Source: Scatosoma sp045576335
GTDB taxonomy: Bacteria > Bacillota > Clostridia > Christensenellales > Borkfalkiaceae
Direction: 5' to 3'
NCBI GenBank assembly: GCA_045576335.1
Contig: JAZNGH010000013.1
Span: forward strand, 1 to 64,000
Length of the DNA stretch: 64,000 nt
The notes below the pieces were generated by a model, which worked only from the letters and a program-made list of their open reading frames with translations, was not told the origin of the DNA and ran no database searches. The stretch's first letter is position 1. Each line of letters starts with the position of its first letter. This document shows, one piece after another, positions 10,001 to 18,589 of the stretch. The position numbers were made by a program, and so were the translations under genes.

Positions 10001-11245
10001 TTCCTTTATCAAGTCGTTCGTCGCATCGCGAAAAGCATAGACCACCGTATAATTTCCCGCTTGCGCAAACGTAAAGCTTTCTCCCAACGCCTCCGCCGCC
10101 TCTTTAACGACTTCTTCACCCTTATATACGGCTACGCTCACGGGCAACGTGCCTTCCTTCAAATCGGAATAGCCTTGTGCTTTGGGTAAATATATCGTAG
10201 AACCCACGCCGATTTCATTATTTTCCAAAGGCAATTCGTAACGAATACTGCCTTGCGGCGTTTCTTCCAAAACGCGCACGACGTATTCTTTGCTTTCTCC
10301 AAGTAAATCAGCCGAATCCTTTAATGTATAGCTAACGCGGTAATCCCCCGTTTGAACGGGCGTAAACGCGCCGTCGCTAACAGGCACTTCTTCTCCCTCG
10401 GGATTTCGTACCGAAATGTCCCCTTCAAAAGCGTCTTTATGTCCGTCTAACACATCGTACGAGGTCATTGCTTTGGGCAAAACGTATTTCTTATTTACCA
10501 CGCCACGGGCAAACGTAGGGTCTGTAACGATTACAGCACTTGCCGTATTCGTAAGCGTATCCCCCGCAAACTCTTGTCCGTTTACAGCGTAAAACAAAAC
10601 GTTTGCAGTCGCTTCGTCGTTAAGCTTTGAAAAGGAAATCGTTACGTCGTAACGCGACCAAGCATCCAACGTAGACGAGCAAAGAAATTCCCGCATAAAA
10701 GCTTCGTCTTGCATATCGGCAATTACCGTGCCTTTATCGTTTTGCACCGTCATTTCGACGGGATTGAACGTAAAGCCAATTGCTTGCTTGTCAAGATTAC
10801 AAAACGAGCCGTTTACCGACACCGTTTTAGAAAGCAACGTGTTATTCGACAGCGTATACGTCATAGCCACGCCGTTAGCGTTAGACGTAAATTCTACCGC
10901 AAACCCTAAACGCGCTTCTTCCGAAGCAAACTTGAAGGTCAAGCTCCCGAAATCCTGTACGCCCGTCACCTTGGAGTAAGGACGAAATTCAGGGCTAAAC
11001 GTACCGCTCATTTGTCCGTTAAAGCTTACGCTCGCACCGTTATCCATAGCAGAAAGCAATATTCCCCCGCGACCTTGTTCGTCGTCAGCAGCAAACGCGT
11101 TACGCGTAACCGTTACTTTATTCGCATTACCAAATACGTCAGCCGAAGCAACTTCGTTTTGTGACAATGCAAGCGTTGCACCCGTAATCAAACCAACGGA
11201 AGCTACACCTATCGCTATCATTCCCAAAATTTTTTTCTTTATCAT
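7070..11245 (-). CDS. Large secreted Ig-like multidomain protein (locus 1)
   Basis: 1,391 residues with a Sec signal peptide (MIKKKILGMIAIG..., cleavage after about residue 35, 'ASA|DVFG' type). No lipobox, LPXTG or C-terminal membrane segment is visible, so the mode of attachment is unclear. The body alternates two module types. One is beta-sandwich domains ending in 'LNVDGQSLAGKTV'-like strands (about 35-240 and 510-770). The other is HYR/Big-type Ig folds with 'G.Y.V.Y...D..GN' ends (about 245-430, 770-960 and the C-terminal 250 residues). Probably a glycan-binding surface protein working with the adjacent ABC importer. It sits between the permease gene and the DUF4838 gene, as its shorter counterpart at 31877-34813 does in locus 2. 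Confidence 0.75.
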   Translation of the reverse strand: MIKKKILGMIAIGVASVGLITGATLALSQNEVASADVFGNANKVTVTRNAFAADDEQGRGGILLSAMDNGASVSFNGQMSGTFSPEFRPYSKVTGVQDFGSLTFKFASEEARLGFAVEFTSNANGVAMTYTLSNNTLLSKTVSVNGSFCNLDKQAIGFTFNPVEMTVQNDKGTVIADMQDEAFMREFLCSSTLDAWSRYDVTISFSKLNDEATANVLFYAVNGQEFAGDTLTNTASAVIVTDPTFARGVVNKKYVLPKAMTSYDVLDGHKDAFEGDISVRNPEGEEVPVSDGAFTPVQTGDYRVSYTLKDSADLLGESKEYVVRVLEETPQGSIRYELPLENNEIGVGSTIYLPKAQGYSDLKEGTLPVSVAVYKGEEVVKEAAEALGESFTFAQAGNYTVVYAFRDATNDLIKEKTSITVSDIPTAKINVSTEYTVGEVFTVPVVHFEKDGIEYDATHTVSYPDGASSTAESVTLEDNGAYSVTWSFDYQDKTYYRTAYFNVQNRAQNLFTATRGLTVTENYTAPAYANEAYNGILLTARQALSVEYANTFNIADNTADDVLVEFFVSPLEADTMEFEQLDIYFYDVYDETNFIHIHFEDDPWLYYPYAMSVMGLRTESVDTSGSNFRKYYYSHFVYSSFYGKSSEKGTHPAQSVKLYFDYESGKLYANTAASDNDLNRKVMNSSLLIADLKDEAWVGAGNAFERFTTGETRMVVKMSALKGECNMMVLNVDGQSLAGKTVVDDTTPDVFVDYDGNDAENIPLGEVGSEYKIYRAYVQDAASGYSDNVTAEVYYVNNGTREKIRIYDGKFMPEKSGTYEIVYTGADYAGNIATTTVPVQIVEQGMIPAIDYTFGDMVNTLQQGETARFVQGEASGGSGKLRVAVKVLYGETEIPLDENNCFKAVNAGTYTIEVRVSDYNGTSDPFVYSIDVSETVKPLIYETTVNTVIRAGETVTLPAFTAVTYQNNVENFVAVKYYVDDVELPANRQWTPVAGEDKDYIFTVKAGESTKEYVLHAVSAEGGEKGYAASFFYAAGASLKAEKTGMAVTTNVGEDCKIGFARAIDVNFFTYSLGVDSDNFTKVVTTLVDSVNPEEKVEIVIRKGANAKGEQNRAFACVNGKEYEMRGEFFNSNIPLYVQYNPQNHTLSDDVSNPLGKIEYTVNGNVFKGFSSGFVYVDFRVEGITDGQSALWQIENVGGQKFASTTKLDRTGPMIKVWGEWSEVNVGDTVTVYPATAFDLLSGVKSISVSVTANGETLYENVPCDQPFTFQVDKYGTYVITYLAIDNLDEERSRPKSIIVVDRVPPTIELQDDMPEAVQVNGTYTLPSATVTDDYSNVTLYVYAISPDGLMIRLIDCQFTPTVTGKFKIVYMAKDQDGSSTIKTFDLWVVE

Positions 11246-11270
11246 ATTCGTTTTCCTATTTTACTTTATA

Positions 11271-12179
11271 TTAACCCTTTAATCCGCCAAGAGCAAGATT
11301 TCCCATCAATTTATCCTTGAAAATAATAAATATGATCAACGTCGGCAAAATAACGACCGTACAACTGGCAAGTCGTAAAGGCACGGAACTGCCGAATTTC
11401 CCACCCAAGCTTTGCATCTTATAAAGTCCGTACGCCACGGTAGGATAAGACGGCATATATACCATACTCGTCGAATAATCGTTCCACGCCGTAATGAAAT
11501 CTAACAATACCAACGCAAAAAACGTCGTTTTTACAAGCGGCATCATTACTCTCCACATAACCGTAAAATGTGATGCACCGTCCATATACGCCGCCTCCGC
11601 GTAACTCCAAGAAAGATTACGGAACGCCGCGTAGAAGAACAGGAAATGCGCACCTGTAAAGGAAATAGAGCCTATGATACGAAGCCACATATTATCGTAC
11701 ATTCCTACCATTTTATTAAAATTGATGGAGGACGCAAGATTGCTCGGAAAGGATATAATCATCAAGATAATGACCAACGAATGTACCATTCGCGTCCATT
11801 TATGGTGTCTAAATTTTGCAACCACGTATGCACACATACACCGCGAAAGCTCCGCTACAACCGAGCTGCCTATCGACCAAACGACGGAATTAAACATCAT
11901 TTCCAAAAAGTACGCTGGGCGAACGCCGCCGTCCCACGAACGTACCGTTACCTGTAATTCTTCAAACGCTTGCACGAAATTCAAGGGCTGAAAACCTTGC
12001 AGTGCGGGCGCACCGAAAATCGGATTACTCTTGAAATCCAACCGTCCCAAAAACGCGCTATACATCGCCCAAACCAACGGAAAAATCAAGGAAAAAGCGT
12101 AGAGTCCTAACAGTACGGTCGCTACAATTCCAAACACGGAACGGCGTTCTTTCCTTTCAATACCACCTATTTTTTTCAT
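11271..12179 (-). CDS. Carbohydrate ABC transporter permease, MalG/UgpE type (locus 1)
   Basis: 302 residues, six predicted membrane segments. The EAA loop that docks the ATPase is at residues 195-202 (EAAYMDGA). The C-terminus 'LALGGLKG' is typical of the second permease of CUT1 sugar importers. It would form the channel with the product at 12191-13156 and receive substrate from the lipoprotein at 13180-14877. An AAGGAG site precedes the ATG, and the gene starts 11 nt after the upstream permease. No ATP-binding gene lies nearby, so an MsmK-like ATPase encoded elsewhere is presumably shared. Substrate unknown. Confidence 0.92.
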   Translation of the reverse strand: MKKIGGIERKERRSVFGIVATVLLGLYAFSLIFPLVWAMYSAFLGRLDFKSNPIFGAPALQGFQPLNFVQAFEELQVTVRSWDGGVRPAYFLEMMFNSVVWSIGSSVVAELSRCMCAYVVAKFRHHKWTRMVHSLVIILMIISFPSNLASSINFNKMVGMYDNMWLRIIGSISFTGAHFLFFYAAFRNLSWSYAEAAYMDGASHFTVMWRVMMPLVKTTFFALVLLDFITAWNDYSTSMVYMPSYPTVAYGLYKMQSLGGKFGSSVPLRLASCTVVILPTLIIFIIFKDKLMGNLALGGLKG

Positions 12180-12190
12180 ACCTTTTCTCC

Positions 12191-13156
12191 TTAATATTCC
12201 GTTTCCGGTCCGTATTTTTCCAACAAATTCCGCGTCAGCAAGGTAATTGGTGCGGCTATCGTCGTAACGACCAGCGATACCGCTGATACCATTGGATAAT
12301 CAACGGAAGTACCGTTCATAACCTTTGCAAACATATAATATCCCATCGTCCACATATGTAGAGGCGTCGTACCCGTTCCCTCATAGAATTGATAGGTTGG
12401 CAAAGACGCTGAAAAAATACTGATAACGCAAGTCGTTAAGGTAACGCTCAACGTCGGGAAAATAAGAGGTAAGGTAATATATACGAACTCTTGCATATTT
12501 TTCATACCGTCCAAATGCCCCGCCTCTACTAATCCAACGGGAATACGGCTCATTGCACCCGTATATATAATCATACCGCCCGCAAGCGTGATCCATTGTT
12601 GGTAAAAAATCAAAGTCCCAAGGTTTGTTTTAGGATTTTGCAACAAGTCCAACGCCACGCCCGTATCGGATAAGCTGACGTACAAATCGGGAAAAAGCTT
12701 CGGCACGCCGTATTCAACGAGATACTTAAAGACCAGTATCCATACCATACTGGATACGACTTGCGGTAAAAAGAGTACTACCTTGTAAAACCCCGTTCCT
12801 ATTACGTTTTTATAAAGTGCGAAAGAAATCAGCAACGAAATCGGTAGCGTTACAAACGTACTGATACACCACAGCATAAAAGAATTTTGCAAGCAGATTC
12901 CCAATTCGCCGCCCGTACTAATGCTTTCCCAGACCGTCACGAAATTGTCAAGCCCCGCAAAGACGAAGGCTTCCTCTTCTATGCTATACGTTTGAAAAGC
13001 CAACCAAATGGATTCGCCCGTCACGGAGAAAAAGCCAAACGCCCACCACGCAATCGGGATCACCAAAATGGAAAGAATAAAAACGACTTCTTTTACGTAC
13101 TGCTCCTTAAAACCGTTTTTCTTTTCCTTAATTTTTTCATTTGCCATATCTGTCAT
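12191..13156 (-). CDS. Carbohydrate ABC transporter permease, MalF/UgpA type (locus 1)
   Basis: 321 residues with a charged cytoplasmic N-terminus (about 22 residues) and six membrane segments. The EAA loop is at about residues 211-218 (EAGHLDGM) before 'FVYITLPLIFPTL'. It is the first permease of a CUT1 oligosaccharide importer, pairing with the MalG-type subunit downstream. The start at 13156 is supported by an AAAGGAA site nine bases upstream. It belongs to the SBP-permease-permease run of locus 1. Confidence 0.92.
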   Translation of the reverse strand: MTDMANEKIKEKKNGFKEQYVKEVVFILSILVIPIAWWAFGFFSVTGESIWLAFQTYSIEEEAFVFAGLDNFVTVWESISTGGELGICLQNSFMLWCISTFVTLPISLLISFALYKNVIGTGFYKVVLFLPQVVSSMVWILVFKYLVEYGVPKLFPDLYVSLSDTGVALDLLQNPKTNLGTLIFYQQWITLAGGMIIYTGAMSRIPVGLVEAGHLDGMKNMQEFVYITLPLIFPTLSVTLTTCVISIFSASLPTYQFYEGTGTTPLHMWTMGYYMFAKVMNGTSVDYPMVSAVSLVVTTIAAPITLLTRNLLEKYGPETEY

Positions 13157-13179
13157 ATTGCTTTATTCCTTTTACGTCG

Positions 13180-14877
13180 TTATTTCCAAAAGTTCGTTCT
13201 TTGATTTACGTACACCTTCACACAATCCATATACGATTCTGCCGTAGTCACACTCGTAGTCGTGTTAAACGTATTAAAGGGGTCGGTATACAATTCGTTT
13301 TTCGTGCTCTTTGCCGCAAACGTACACACGCCCGAAATATAATCCGCAGCCGTATACATAAGACCCGTACGCGTATAACCGCTTACTTTTTCCGTCGTTT
13401 CCTCGCGAGCAAGCGTATATACGCTTCTTTGATAATGCGTCAATTCATTTAATTGCTCGGGCGTCAGCTCGTAGTCAAAAGGACGAAGCACACCCGAATT
13501 GACCGTAAAGGATGCGTTGCCCTCGTCGCTATATGCGTATTTCACGAAATCCTTGGCAAGCTCTACGTTCGGCGACGCTTTATTCACCGCGCAAACGTTG
13601 GCACGATTATCTACTTTTCCGCCCATCAAGGTCGTACTCATATTGACTTGATCGGGAATATCGTCCGAACCGATAAATTTGGGCCAAGGAAAATATCCAA
13701 ACTTACGCGTACCGTACGCATATTTTTCGTGATAAGTGGTTTTCATATCGTTGAAGGTATCGATTGCTTCAAGCTCCCACCAGTTTCCTTCCATCAAAAA
13801 GGCAATTCTCTTTACGTTTGGATCGTTCTTGCAAAATTCCACGCTGGACAAATATTCCGTTTGCGCCTCGTAATGGTTTTGGGTTGAGCCGGTTGCCTTG
13901 CTTGAAAACAATCTATTCGCAATAATATACTCGGCAACCTCCAAAGCTGCTAATTTACCGTTTTGATAACCCATCATATTGCCGTTGGCGGTGGTCACGG
14001 TCAATTCCATATTTCCCGTTTCCTCGTTTTTCGTACCGCCCGTCAACCAATCGGTGTCCTCCGAATACACGTACGTACCGTCAAAGCCGCCGAGCAGGCT
14101 GAAATTGCTTGCGCCCTCGTAGCTTGCAGAAACAGCCGACAGCCACGAATCGGAATAACCGCTATAACTGGTCCACGTAAAGGGACATACTTCCGCACCT
14201 ACCATTTCATCTAACAACAGCTTCATATCCTCCCAAGTAGCGGGAAGGCCGTCGTCGTAGCTATCTTCTTTACCGTCGGGACCCCAAAAATCGTCTTCCG
14301 TCCCCTCTTGGCAGTCTAATCCCGCGTAACCTTCAATATTATAGAAATTTTCTTCTTCAAACAAATCCACGTCGTAAACCGTGCCGTGATAGGATACGTA
14401 CCAAGGAAGCGAAAAGAATTTGGGCGAGGACTCGTCGCCTACGTTATGATACTTCTTTTCATCCTCGTACATTTTTGCCATAATGGAATTTTCTCCACCC
14501 TCGGTTACGATATCGGTTAAATCAGCAAAATATTCGCTCGTTTTATTGTTTACGCTTACGAAATCGTTTAATATATAGTTCGGCGCAAACACGACGTCTA
14601 CGTCGTCGTTCGTTTTTAACGACTGTAAGCCTTCGTCGTCCAAGGTGTCGTCGAAGGTGGGTATTACTTGTACTTGGGGATTTTTTGCCTCGTAGCCCGC
14701 TTTTAAGGCGTATACGAAATCTCTACCGATACCGCAATCACGAACGTTTACGTACAATTGCGTGCGGTTGGGGTCAATGGCCTCACCGCCATCAGTGTTG
14801 CCGTTACAGCCGCTCATAGGTACGACGCTGCCAATTAAAAGCCCCGCTAATGCAATAGAACAAATTTTTTTCTTCAT
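13180..14877 (-). CDS. ABC transporter solute-binding lipoprotein (locus 1)
   Basis: 565 residues from the ATG at 14877. An ATG 11 codons further upstream is in frame, but only the downstream one has an AGAGG site and gives a proper lipoprotein signal (MKKKICSIALAG..., lipobox MSGC). It is a family 1 extracellular solute-binding protein that delivers a saccharide to the two permeases following it. It is longer than common members (about 420-450), as is the counterpart at 36719-38539, which may reflect a large oligosaccharide ligand. It is first in the operon after the AraC gene and has its own promoter (14932-14990). Confidence 0.9.
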   Translation of the reverse strand: MKKKICSIALAGLLIGSVVPMSGCNGNTDGGEAIDPNRTQLYVNVRDCGIGRDFVYALKAGYEAKNPQVQVIPTFDDTLDDEGLQSLKTNDDVDVVFAPNYILNDFVSVNNKTSEYFADLTDIVTEGGENSIMAKMYEDEKKYHNVGDESSPKFFSLPWYVSYHGTVYDVDLFEEENFYNIEGYAGLDCQEGTEDDFWGPDGKEDSYDDGLPATWEDMKLLLDEMVGAEVCPFTWTSYSGYSDSWLSAVSASYEGASNFSLLGGFDGTYVYSEDTDWLTGGTKNEETGNMELTVTTANGNMMGYQNGKLAALEVAEYIIANRLFSSKATGSTQNHYEAQTEYLSSVEFCKNDPNVKRIAFLMEGNWWELEAIDTFNDMKTTYHEKYAYGTRKFGYFPWPKFIGSDDIPDQVNMSTTLMGGKVDNRANVCAVNKASPNVELAKDFVKYAYSDEGNASFTVNSGVLRPFDYELTPEQLNELTHYQRSVYTLAREETTEKVSGYTRTGLMYTAADYISGVCTFAAKSTKNELYTDPFNTFNTTTSVTTAESYMDCVKVYVNQRTNFWK

Positions 14878-14931
14878 AATTTTACCTCTTTTCTTATGAT
14901 TTTTTGGCATTATACCATAAATAACTTTATT

Positions 14932-14990
14932 ATTATATCAAATACCTATTCTCCCTACAAGGGGAGGAAATTAAATAGTTTAGGTGGCAA
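14932..14990 (-). promoter_or_regulatory. Promoter with AraC-type element for the locus 1 transporter operon
   Basis: On the minus strand, an extended -10 (TGA-TATAAT, 14932-14937) has no good -35. Upstream lies TTGCC (14986-14990), then TCCC (14962-14965) exactly 25 nt later and 28 nt before the -10. The same three elements with the same spacings lie before the AraC gene at 15030-15914, so this is probably an activator-dependent promoter of that regulator. TCCC is also part of a small inverted repeat, CTCCC-N6-GGGAG (14951-14966). Confidence 0.6.
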
Positions 14991-15029
14991 TTTTATAATT
15001 TGAAAAAGTAAGCTTTATTTTTTACCTGC

Positions 15030-15914
15030 TTATTTCGTAATATAAAACTCCGATTTTTTTCGATATTCCCCCGGCGTCATTTTCTTATGCGTCCTGAATA
15101 TTTTGTAGAAATGCTTTATATCGCTATACCCAACGTCGTAGCATATTTGCTCTACGCTTTTATCCGTTTGCTCTAACAAACGACAAGCGTGTTCCAAGCG
15201 TTTGTTTTTAATATATTGCGGAATCGTATTACCTGTATATAGCTTAAAAAGGTGGTTGAAGTATAACGAACAAAAGCCCATATTTTTTGCAATCGTGTCT
15301 ACGTTCACATTCTGCATAAAATGCGTGTCTAAATATTTAATCGCGCTTTCCACTCGGTTCTTTTGAAACACCGTCAATCCAAGCTTATTCGTTTCGTTGA
15401 CGTAATCGCGAAACAAGGAAATCAATAAAACGGAAAGTTGGTTATATAATACCTTCAAATACCCGTCCGATTTATCTTGAAACTCCTTTAACATCGCTCG
15501 AAACATCGAACTGAAACCTTGTTGGTTTTCTCCGTGCAAATGTATAAAATCTACTCTCTTCGATTCTTTCAATTCCACGCCGAACAACGCCTTATATACG
15601 TCTGTAATAAAAGAATTTGCCTGTATATTCAAATCAAAAAAATCTGCGTAAAACATAACGTTAATCACGCGTAATACACCCACTTCGTCCGCTTGGAACT
15701 CGTGCGAAATAAACGGATTGAGCACGTACAAATCGCCCGCGCTTACCCTGTGTTTATTCCCTTCAACCGTATGATATCCGCTGCCCCTATCAAAATAAAC
15801 AATCTCAATAAATTTATGATAGTGTAATTGATTGTTTATGGCGGCAGATTCCACCACGGCAATCCCCTCGTAAGACGCGATATTCGTAATTCCCGATAAA
15901 TATTGACCCTTCAT
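15030..15914 (-). CDS. AraC family transcriptional regulator (locus 1)
   Basis: 294 residues. The N-terminal cupin-type sensor domain (about 15-110, 'HYHKFIEIVYFDRGSG...V..GDLYVLNPFISHEF') should bind a sugar or small effector. Two AraC helix-turn-helix motifs occupy about 190-290 ('VDTIAKNMGFCSLYFNHLFK', 'VEQICYDVGYSD'). It is probably the activator of the transporter operon that begins 150 nt downstream, since both promoters share one element with identical geometry. Its ribosome site is unusual: a run of ten G ends four bases before the ATG. No terminator separates it from the next gene. Confidence 0.9.
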   Translation of the reverse strand: MKGQYLSGITNIASYEGIAVVESAAINNQLHYHKFIEIVYFDRGSGYHTVEGNKHRVSAGDLYVLNPFISHEFQADEVGVLRVINVMFYADFFDLNIQANSFITDVYKALFGVELKESKRVDFIHLHGENQQGFSSMFRAMLKEFQDKSDGYLKVLYNQLSVLLISLFRDYVNETNKLGLTVFQKNRVESAIKYLDTHFMQNVNVDTIAKNMGFCSLYFNHLFKLYTGNTIPQYIKNKRLEHACRLLEQTDKSVEQICYDVGYSDIKHFYKIFRTHKKMTPGEYRKKSEFYITK

Positions 15915-15918
15915 TATA

Positions 15919-15928
15919 CCCCCCCCCC
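15919..15928 (-). repeat. Ten-base poly-G tract at the AraC ribosome-binding position
   Basis: Ten consecutive C on the plus strand are a G10 tract in the mRNA, ending four bases before the AraC start codon, where a Shine-Dalgarno is expected. Tracts of this length are prone to slipped-strand length change, which would alter the ribosome site rather than the reading frame. A second G10 tract lies upstream of the AraC gene at 46225-47085. Confidence 0.8.
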
Positions 15929-15964
15929 ACGTTTTTTAGCCTTACATTCAATCGCTTTTACATT

Positions 15965-16023
15965 ATTATAACACAAGCTTGAATTTTTGCCTATGGGACT
16001 ATTTTTTTAAGATTATGGGGCAA
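15965..16023 (-). promoter_or_regulatory. AraC gene promoter with direct-repeat operator
   Basis: Extended -10 TGT-TATAAT (15965-15970) with a poor -35. Upstream is a direct repeat CCCATA-N16-CCCATA (period 22) within the TTGCC...TCCC element (16019-16023 and 15995-15998); the proximal copy touches the -35 position. This is the layout expected of a class II AraC-activated, autoregulated promoter. Predicted leader is about 44 nt. Confidence 0.6.
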
Positions 16024-16054
16024 AATTAAACTACTTATGCTCACTTTTTATAAT

Positions 16055-18451
16055 TTAGCCCTCAATTAAATAGGCTCTGGACTCCATCCAATATTCTTTA
16101 CTTTCCACGGGCGTATCGTCCAGTTCCCAGAATTGCGTCATCATACGCTCCTTCACGGGGCGTTGCGCGCATGATGTAAGGTACTTTTGTAACTCTTGCA
16201 AAGAAATTGCATTTTTCGGTTGAAAATCCTTGGATAAAAGGTAATTTTTAAGACAATGCGCCATACAAATCGAAGAAGGCTCGTTCTCGTCTAATCCAGT
16301 CAAGTTAAAACCGCAAACGAGCAAACTACCCCTGTCCACCCCTACTTCAAATAAATAGGAGAAACGGCGAAGCGTTCTATCGTACTGTAATTCGGGCAAA
16401 TTAAAGGAATGTTTATACGCGTCGAAACGGTCGCGTACGTTTTTATCAATTCCACTCACGAGAGAATGAACTTGTACGGGGAAATCGTCTAAAATAATCT
16501 TATCGCAATCCTCCGTAATTTTCGAATAATTAAAATCGTAATACTTCTCCGTTGGAAAGCCGTATTTTTTTAACAGCGATTCGTCGCATAATCCACCGTG
16601 ATTTGTGCCCCTATCCCAAATAACGGGCTTAAATCGATTCCACGTCGCTTTGAATGCGTACGTAGGATTTTTCATGCTTTTATTCGTCAAATGACGCGTC
16701 CATAAGCTACGGTATACCAAGCAAACGCGTTTTCCGTCCGCTAACCCGCGAAGGGCTTTTTCTATATCGTCCGTAATCAAAGCGTTTTCTTCTTCAAAAG
16801 AACAAAATTCCCGATAGGAAATTGCTTCAAGACGTGGGTACGTCCAAAACGTATATTCGTTTTCACAAAGCACGCTTGCTCCTGCCGTGAGTTGTAGCTT
16901 CAAGAAAAGCTTTTGTGACTTTTCCAAGGTTGGCAATGCGAGAGAAATCTCGCCAAGGCTATGCACGCCCTTGTCCGTCAAGGCAATATCTTTATTAGCT
17001 TCTTCATAGATTTCCCCGTTTTCACCTTTTAGAACGTATTGCAACGTTGCTGCACAAAACGCACCTTCACCAAAATCGGAAACGTAAATAGGAATTTGTA
17101 GTTTTTGCCCCTCAAAAAATAATCGCTCTTTCAAATCCGCAAGTAAAACTCTATCGCCGTTAAAGCGCAAAAATTCTCTTTCCGTAACCACCATATCGTC
17201 GTCAAAGCAATCTACTACGCCGTTTGAGTTTTCATACGCGTCCGTATCTGCAAATTGTAAAAAATGAAATCCGCCCAGCAATCGGCTCATTCTTAACCGT
17301 TCCAAAGCCGTTTTCCAACACGCCGTTTGAAAGAATTTACTCGCTTGGTACATCTCGCCGTATTCCCGCTCAAAGCCCTTTTCCTTTATCATTTTCAGTT
17401 CCTCGTCAATCCACCAAGGCTCTGCCGTTTGATATTTTTGAAATTTTTTCTTTAAGTCTACGAAATCCCGCAAGGCGGCATAATGACACACTTCGTGCGC
17501 CACTAACGGTACGGATAACGAACTTGCGTTTTCCTGTTTACTTAAAAATTCCGCATAAGTATGTACACTTGCCAAATCCTCATACATGGCGGCATGCTCG
17601 CCGTAAGGGAAATAATAACCCATATGCTGTACGTCAAAATCGATATTAGCTCGATTCGGTTTGCCCCACGCACACGTATCTACGAACAAGCGGCTATCGT
17701 CCAACCTTTTGATGAGCGAGCCTATATCCACGATGCGTTCGGGCGAAGAAACGGATTTCAATTCGTTGCCTATACAGTAAACCGCCAACGAGGGATGGTC
17801 GTATAAATCGTCTATCGTCTTTTGAATGAAATGATCGCTCACCAAATCGTGTTTCGCAAATAACATTTCTTCTAAATTGTTATATTCATCAACGGGCGAA
17901 CGAAGCTCGACGTGAATCAATATACCCAGCTCGTCTGCAGCCTTGAATAACGTATGCGGAGGTACGGTGGAATGAAAACGGATATAATTAAAGCCGAATT
18001 TTTTTGCCTGCAATATGTTTTTTCGATAAAACTCCTCCTCCGTTAAGCGCGCATTGTTCAAATGCTCGTGCGCGCGCGCCCCACGAATATAGCCGCGAAT
18101 AAATATTTTTTCACCGTTTAGATAAAAGCTTTTATCGTCCGTCTTGAGCGTCCGTATACCGAAGACACTCTCGCCCTTTTCTTCCATTTCGTCCGTATAC
18201 GTAATCGTAAAAATATAACGGTATAAGTTTGGATTACGCAAAGACCATAATAACGGGTTCTCAATTTTTATCCGTTCACATATAGTTTTTTCTCCGCCAT
18301 CAAAACTATATTCAAAACAACGTTCCGTTGCTTGTTCCACTATTTTCAACGTTGCGTGTTTGATGTTTTTCTCTGTCCGAACCAAAAACTCCAAATTTCC
18401 GTTTAAGTCGTTTACTTTGATTTTTACGATACTTTTTCTTGGTGTAAGCAT
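16055..18451 (-). CDS. Glycoside hydrolase family 2 enzyme
   Basis: 798 residues without a signal peptide, so probably cytoplasmic. It begins directly with the GH2 immunoglobulin-like sandwich (about 10-105, 'LWSLRNPNLYRYIFTI') and lacks the usual N-terminal jelly-roll. The TIM barrel follows ('FYLNGEKIFIRGYIRGARAHEH', 115 onwards). General acid/base is E230 in 'YCIGNEL'; the nucleophile candidate is E320 in 'LVAHEVCHY'. The C-terminal 350 residues are not recognised. It should hydrolyse a beta-galactoside, beta-mannoside, beta-glucuronide or similar; substrate cannot be told. It is divergent from the AraC gene at 18590, probably its regulator. A good GGAGG site precedes the ATG. Confidence 0.82.
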   Translation of the reverse strand: MLTPRKSIVKIKVNDLNGNLEFLVRTEKNIKHATLKIVEQATERCFEYSFDGGEKTICERIKIENPLLWSLRNPNLYRYIFTITYTDEMEEKGESVFGIRTLKTDDKSFYLNGEKIFIRGYIRGARAHEHLNNARLTEEEFYRKNILQAKKFGFNYIRFHSTVPPHTLFKAADELGILIHVELRSPVDEYNNLEEMLFAKHDLVSDHFIQKTIDDLYDHPSLAVYCIGNELKSVSSPERIVDIGSLIKRLDDSRLFVDTCAWGKPNRANIDFDVQHMGYYFPYGEHAAMYEDLASVHTYAEFLSKQENASSLSVPLVAHEVCHYAALRDFVDLKKKFQKYQTAEPWWIDEELKMIKEKGFEREYGEMYQASKFFQTACWKTALERLRMSRLLGGFHFLQFADTDAYENSNGVVDCFDDDMVVTEREFLRFNGDRVLLADLKERLFFEGQKLQIPIYVSDFGEGAFCAATLQYVLKGENGEIYEEANKDIALTDKGVHSLGEISLALPTLEKSQKLFLKLQLTAGASVLCENEYTFWTYPRLEAISYREFCSFEEENALITDDIEKALRGLADGKRVCLVYRSLWTRHLTNKSMKNPTYAFKATWNRFKPVIWDRGTNHGGLCDESLLKKYGFPTEKYYDFNYSKITEDCDKIILDDFPVQVHSLVSGIDKNVRDRFDAYKHSFNLPELQYDRTLRRFSYLFEVGVDRGSLLVCGFNLTGLDENEPSSICMAHCLKNYLLSKDFQPKNAISLQELQKYLTSCAQRPVKERMMTQFWELDDTPVESKEYWMESRAYLIEG

Positions 18452-18500
18452 ATTTATATCCTCCGTTTTATAAATTTAATCGTTGCTCTCCAACAAATAT

Positions 18501-18529
18501 AGTATAACACGGACAGTTTTGAAAATCAA
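18501..18529 (-). promoter_or_regulatory. Promoter of the GH2 gene
   Basis: TTGATT (18524-18529), a 17-nt spacer and TATACT (18501-18506) on the minus strand; predicted leader of about 43 nt with GGAGG before the ATG at 18451. Confidence 0.7.
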
Positions 18530-18568
18530 TTGCAAATATTTCAAAAAAACGATTGCATTTTCTGCAAT
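18529..18568. promoter_or_regulatory. Candidate AraC operator between divergent promoters
   Basis: ATTGCA occurs at 18529-18534 and 18552-18557 in similar A-rich context (period 23). The second copy also forms a perfect inverted repeat, ATTGCA-TTTTC-TGCAAT (18552-18568). The block overlaps the -35 boxes of both the GH2 and the AraC promoters, a sensible place for the regulator at 18590 to act. No binding data; inferred from repeats. Confidence 0.45.
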
Positions 18569-18581
18569 AATTTATTATAAT
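18553..18581 (+). promoter_or_regulatory. Promoter of a leaderless AraC gene
   Basis: TTGCAT (18553-18558), 17-nt spacer, TATAAT (18576-18581). Only eight bases separate the -10 from the ATG at 18590, so transcription should begin at or within about three bases of the start codon. No Shine-Dalgarno is present. Confidence 0.65.
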
Positions 18582-18589
18582 ATTGCTAT

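Noticed and set aside
13180..14910. Longer start of the locus 1 solute-binding protein at 14910
   Set aside because: It puts 11 polar residues before the lipoprotein signal and has no ribosome site; the ATG at 14877 has AGAGG.
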